From an uncultured Eggerthellaceae bacterium (GTDB lineage Bacteria; Actinomycetota; Coriobacteriia; Coriobacteriales; Eggerthellaceae), in assembly GCA_910585565.1 (NCBI GenBank), contig CAJUFC010000067.1, positions 1 through 5,168 on the forward strand: 5,168 nucleotides of DNA. Direction: 5' to 3'. Below are positions 4,663 through 5,168 of the stretch, piece by piece. The notes beneath the pieces were generated by a model. It searched no databases. It saw only the letters and a list, made by a program, of their open reading frames with translations, and had not been told where the DNA came from. A program made the translations under genes and the position numbers. The number at the start of each line of letters is the position of its first letter. Positions within the stretch are counted from its first letter, which is position 1.

Positions 4663-5168
4663 TTCGTCTTGAAGACGATCGAGAACCGCGACGTGCATTT
4701 CGTGCGCTGCTGGTTCACCGATGTGCTGGGGAACATGAAGTCGTTTGCCGTGGTGCCGGGCGAGCTGGACGGCGCGTTTTCCGATGGCGTCGGCTTTGAC
4801 GGGTCGAGCATCAAGGGGTTCAGCGCGACCCAGAACTCCGACATCTTGGCGTATCCTGACGCCTCCACTTTCCAAGTGCTGCCGTGGCGGCCCGAGGCCA
4901 ATGCCGTGGCGCGCATGTTCTGCAACATCAAGACGCCGGGCGGGCGCCCCTTCGACGCCGACCCGCGGCATATCCTGCGCCAGGTGGTGTCGCGCGCCGA
5001 GACTCTGGGATATACGTTCAACGTAGGTCCCGAGCTCGAGTTCTTCTACTTCAAGGACGCCGAGCATCCCGAGTGCCTGGATAGGGGATCGTCGTTCGAT
5101 CTCACGTCGCTCGACTATGCGAGCGACCTGCGGCGCGACACGGTGCTCACCTTGGAGAAGATGGGCAT
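4627..5168 (+). CDS. glnA: Glutamine synthetase type I, N-terminal part
   Basis: Glutamine synthetase makes glutamine from glutamate and ammonia using ATP, the central step of nitrogen assimilation, as a cytosolic dodecamer in the type I class. The gene is partial: 180 codons are visible and the frame is open at the right edge, where family members run to about 440-470 residues. Visible are the beta-grasp domain, VRCWFTDVLGNMKSFAV (26-42), GFDGSSIKGF (56-65) with D58 lining the neighbouring subunit's active site, SDILAYPDASTF (71-82), LPWRPEANAVARMFCNI, and GPELEFFYF (134-142) with metal ligands E136 and E138, equivalent to E129 and E131 of Salmonella GlnA. ATG 4627 is supported by AGGAG at 4613-4617, 9 nt upstream. 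The first seven codons come from a tandem duplication. The adenylylation site lies beyond the window, so subtype and regulation cannot be judged. Confidence 0.97.
   Translation, partial: MPEQDHTTPEQDFVLKTIENRDVHFVRCWFTDVLGNMKSFAVVPGELDGAFSDGVGFDGSSIKGFSATQNSDILAYPDASTFQVLPWRPEANAVARMFCNIKTPGGRPFDADPRHILRQVVSRAETLGYTFNVGPELEFFYFKDAEHPECLDRGSSFDLTSLDYASDLRRDTVLTLEKMG

Overview
The window is GC-rich bacterial chromosome with ordinary housekeeping gene content, and no mobile element, tRNA, rRNA or CRISPR array was seen. Protein character (an actinobacterial-style Lgt, a two-domain superoxide reductase typical of anaerobes, an L31 with a long Ala/Glu/Lys tail, a type I glutamine synthetase) and GC-biased codons suggest an anaerobic actinobacterium of the Coriobacteriia, perhaps Eggerthella-like. 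That placement rests on family resemblance recalled from memory, not on a search.

Layout. Positions 1-730 (minus strand, cut by the left edge) hold the N-terminal half of a DUF1846 (UPF0371) protein. A divergent promoter region (731-978) separates it from a plus-strand cluster: a single-domain NifU/Nfu Fe-S protein (979-1239), a nine-cysteine small protein (1268-1558), a four-cysteine zinc-ribbon small protein (1563-1802), prolipoprotein diacylglyceryl transferase lgt (1792-2631), then, after 45 bp with two abutting palindromes, a desulfoferrodoxin-type superoxide reductase (2677-3057). The short gaps and the 11-bp overlap suggest that the first four genes are one operon. The superoxide reductase may be read through from it.

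A new promoter and a hairpin leader precede rpmE (3161-3628), which encodes a C+ (zinc-type) ribosomal protein L31 with a tail of roughly 90 residues. A strong hairpin terminator (3658-3693) closes rpmE and probably also serves the convergent minus-strand lipoprotein gene (3725-4282). A 344-bp divergent intergenic region (4283-4626) leads to glnA, type I glutamine synthetase, which starts at 4627 and runs off the right edge.

Functional links are loose: iron and oxidative-stress chemistry (Nfu, superoxide reductase, metal-binding small proteins), lipoprotein maturation (Lgt, with a predicted lipoprotein nearby), translation (L31) and nitrogen assimilation (GlnA). I do not see a dramatic new defence or mobile system. 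The most original signals are the extended L31 with a candidate autoregulatory leader, the two unassigned Cys-rich proteins in the nfu-lgt operon, and a 21-bp tandem duplication that copied the start codon region of glnA.
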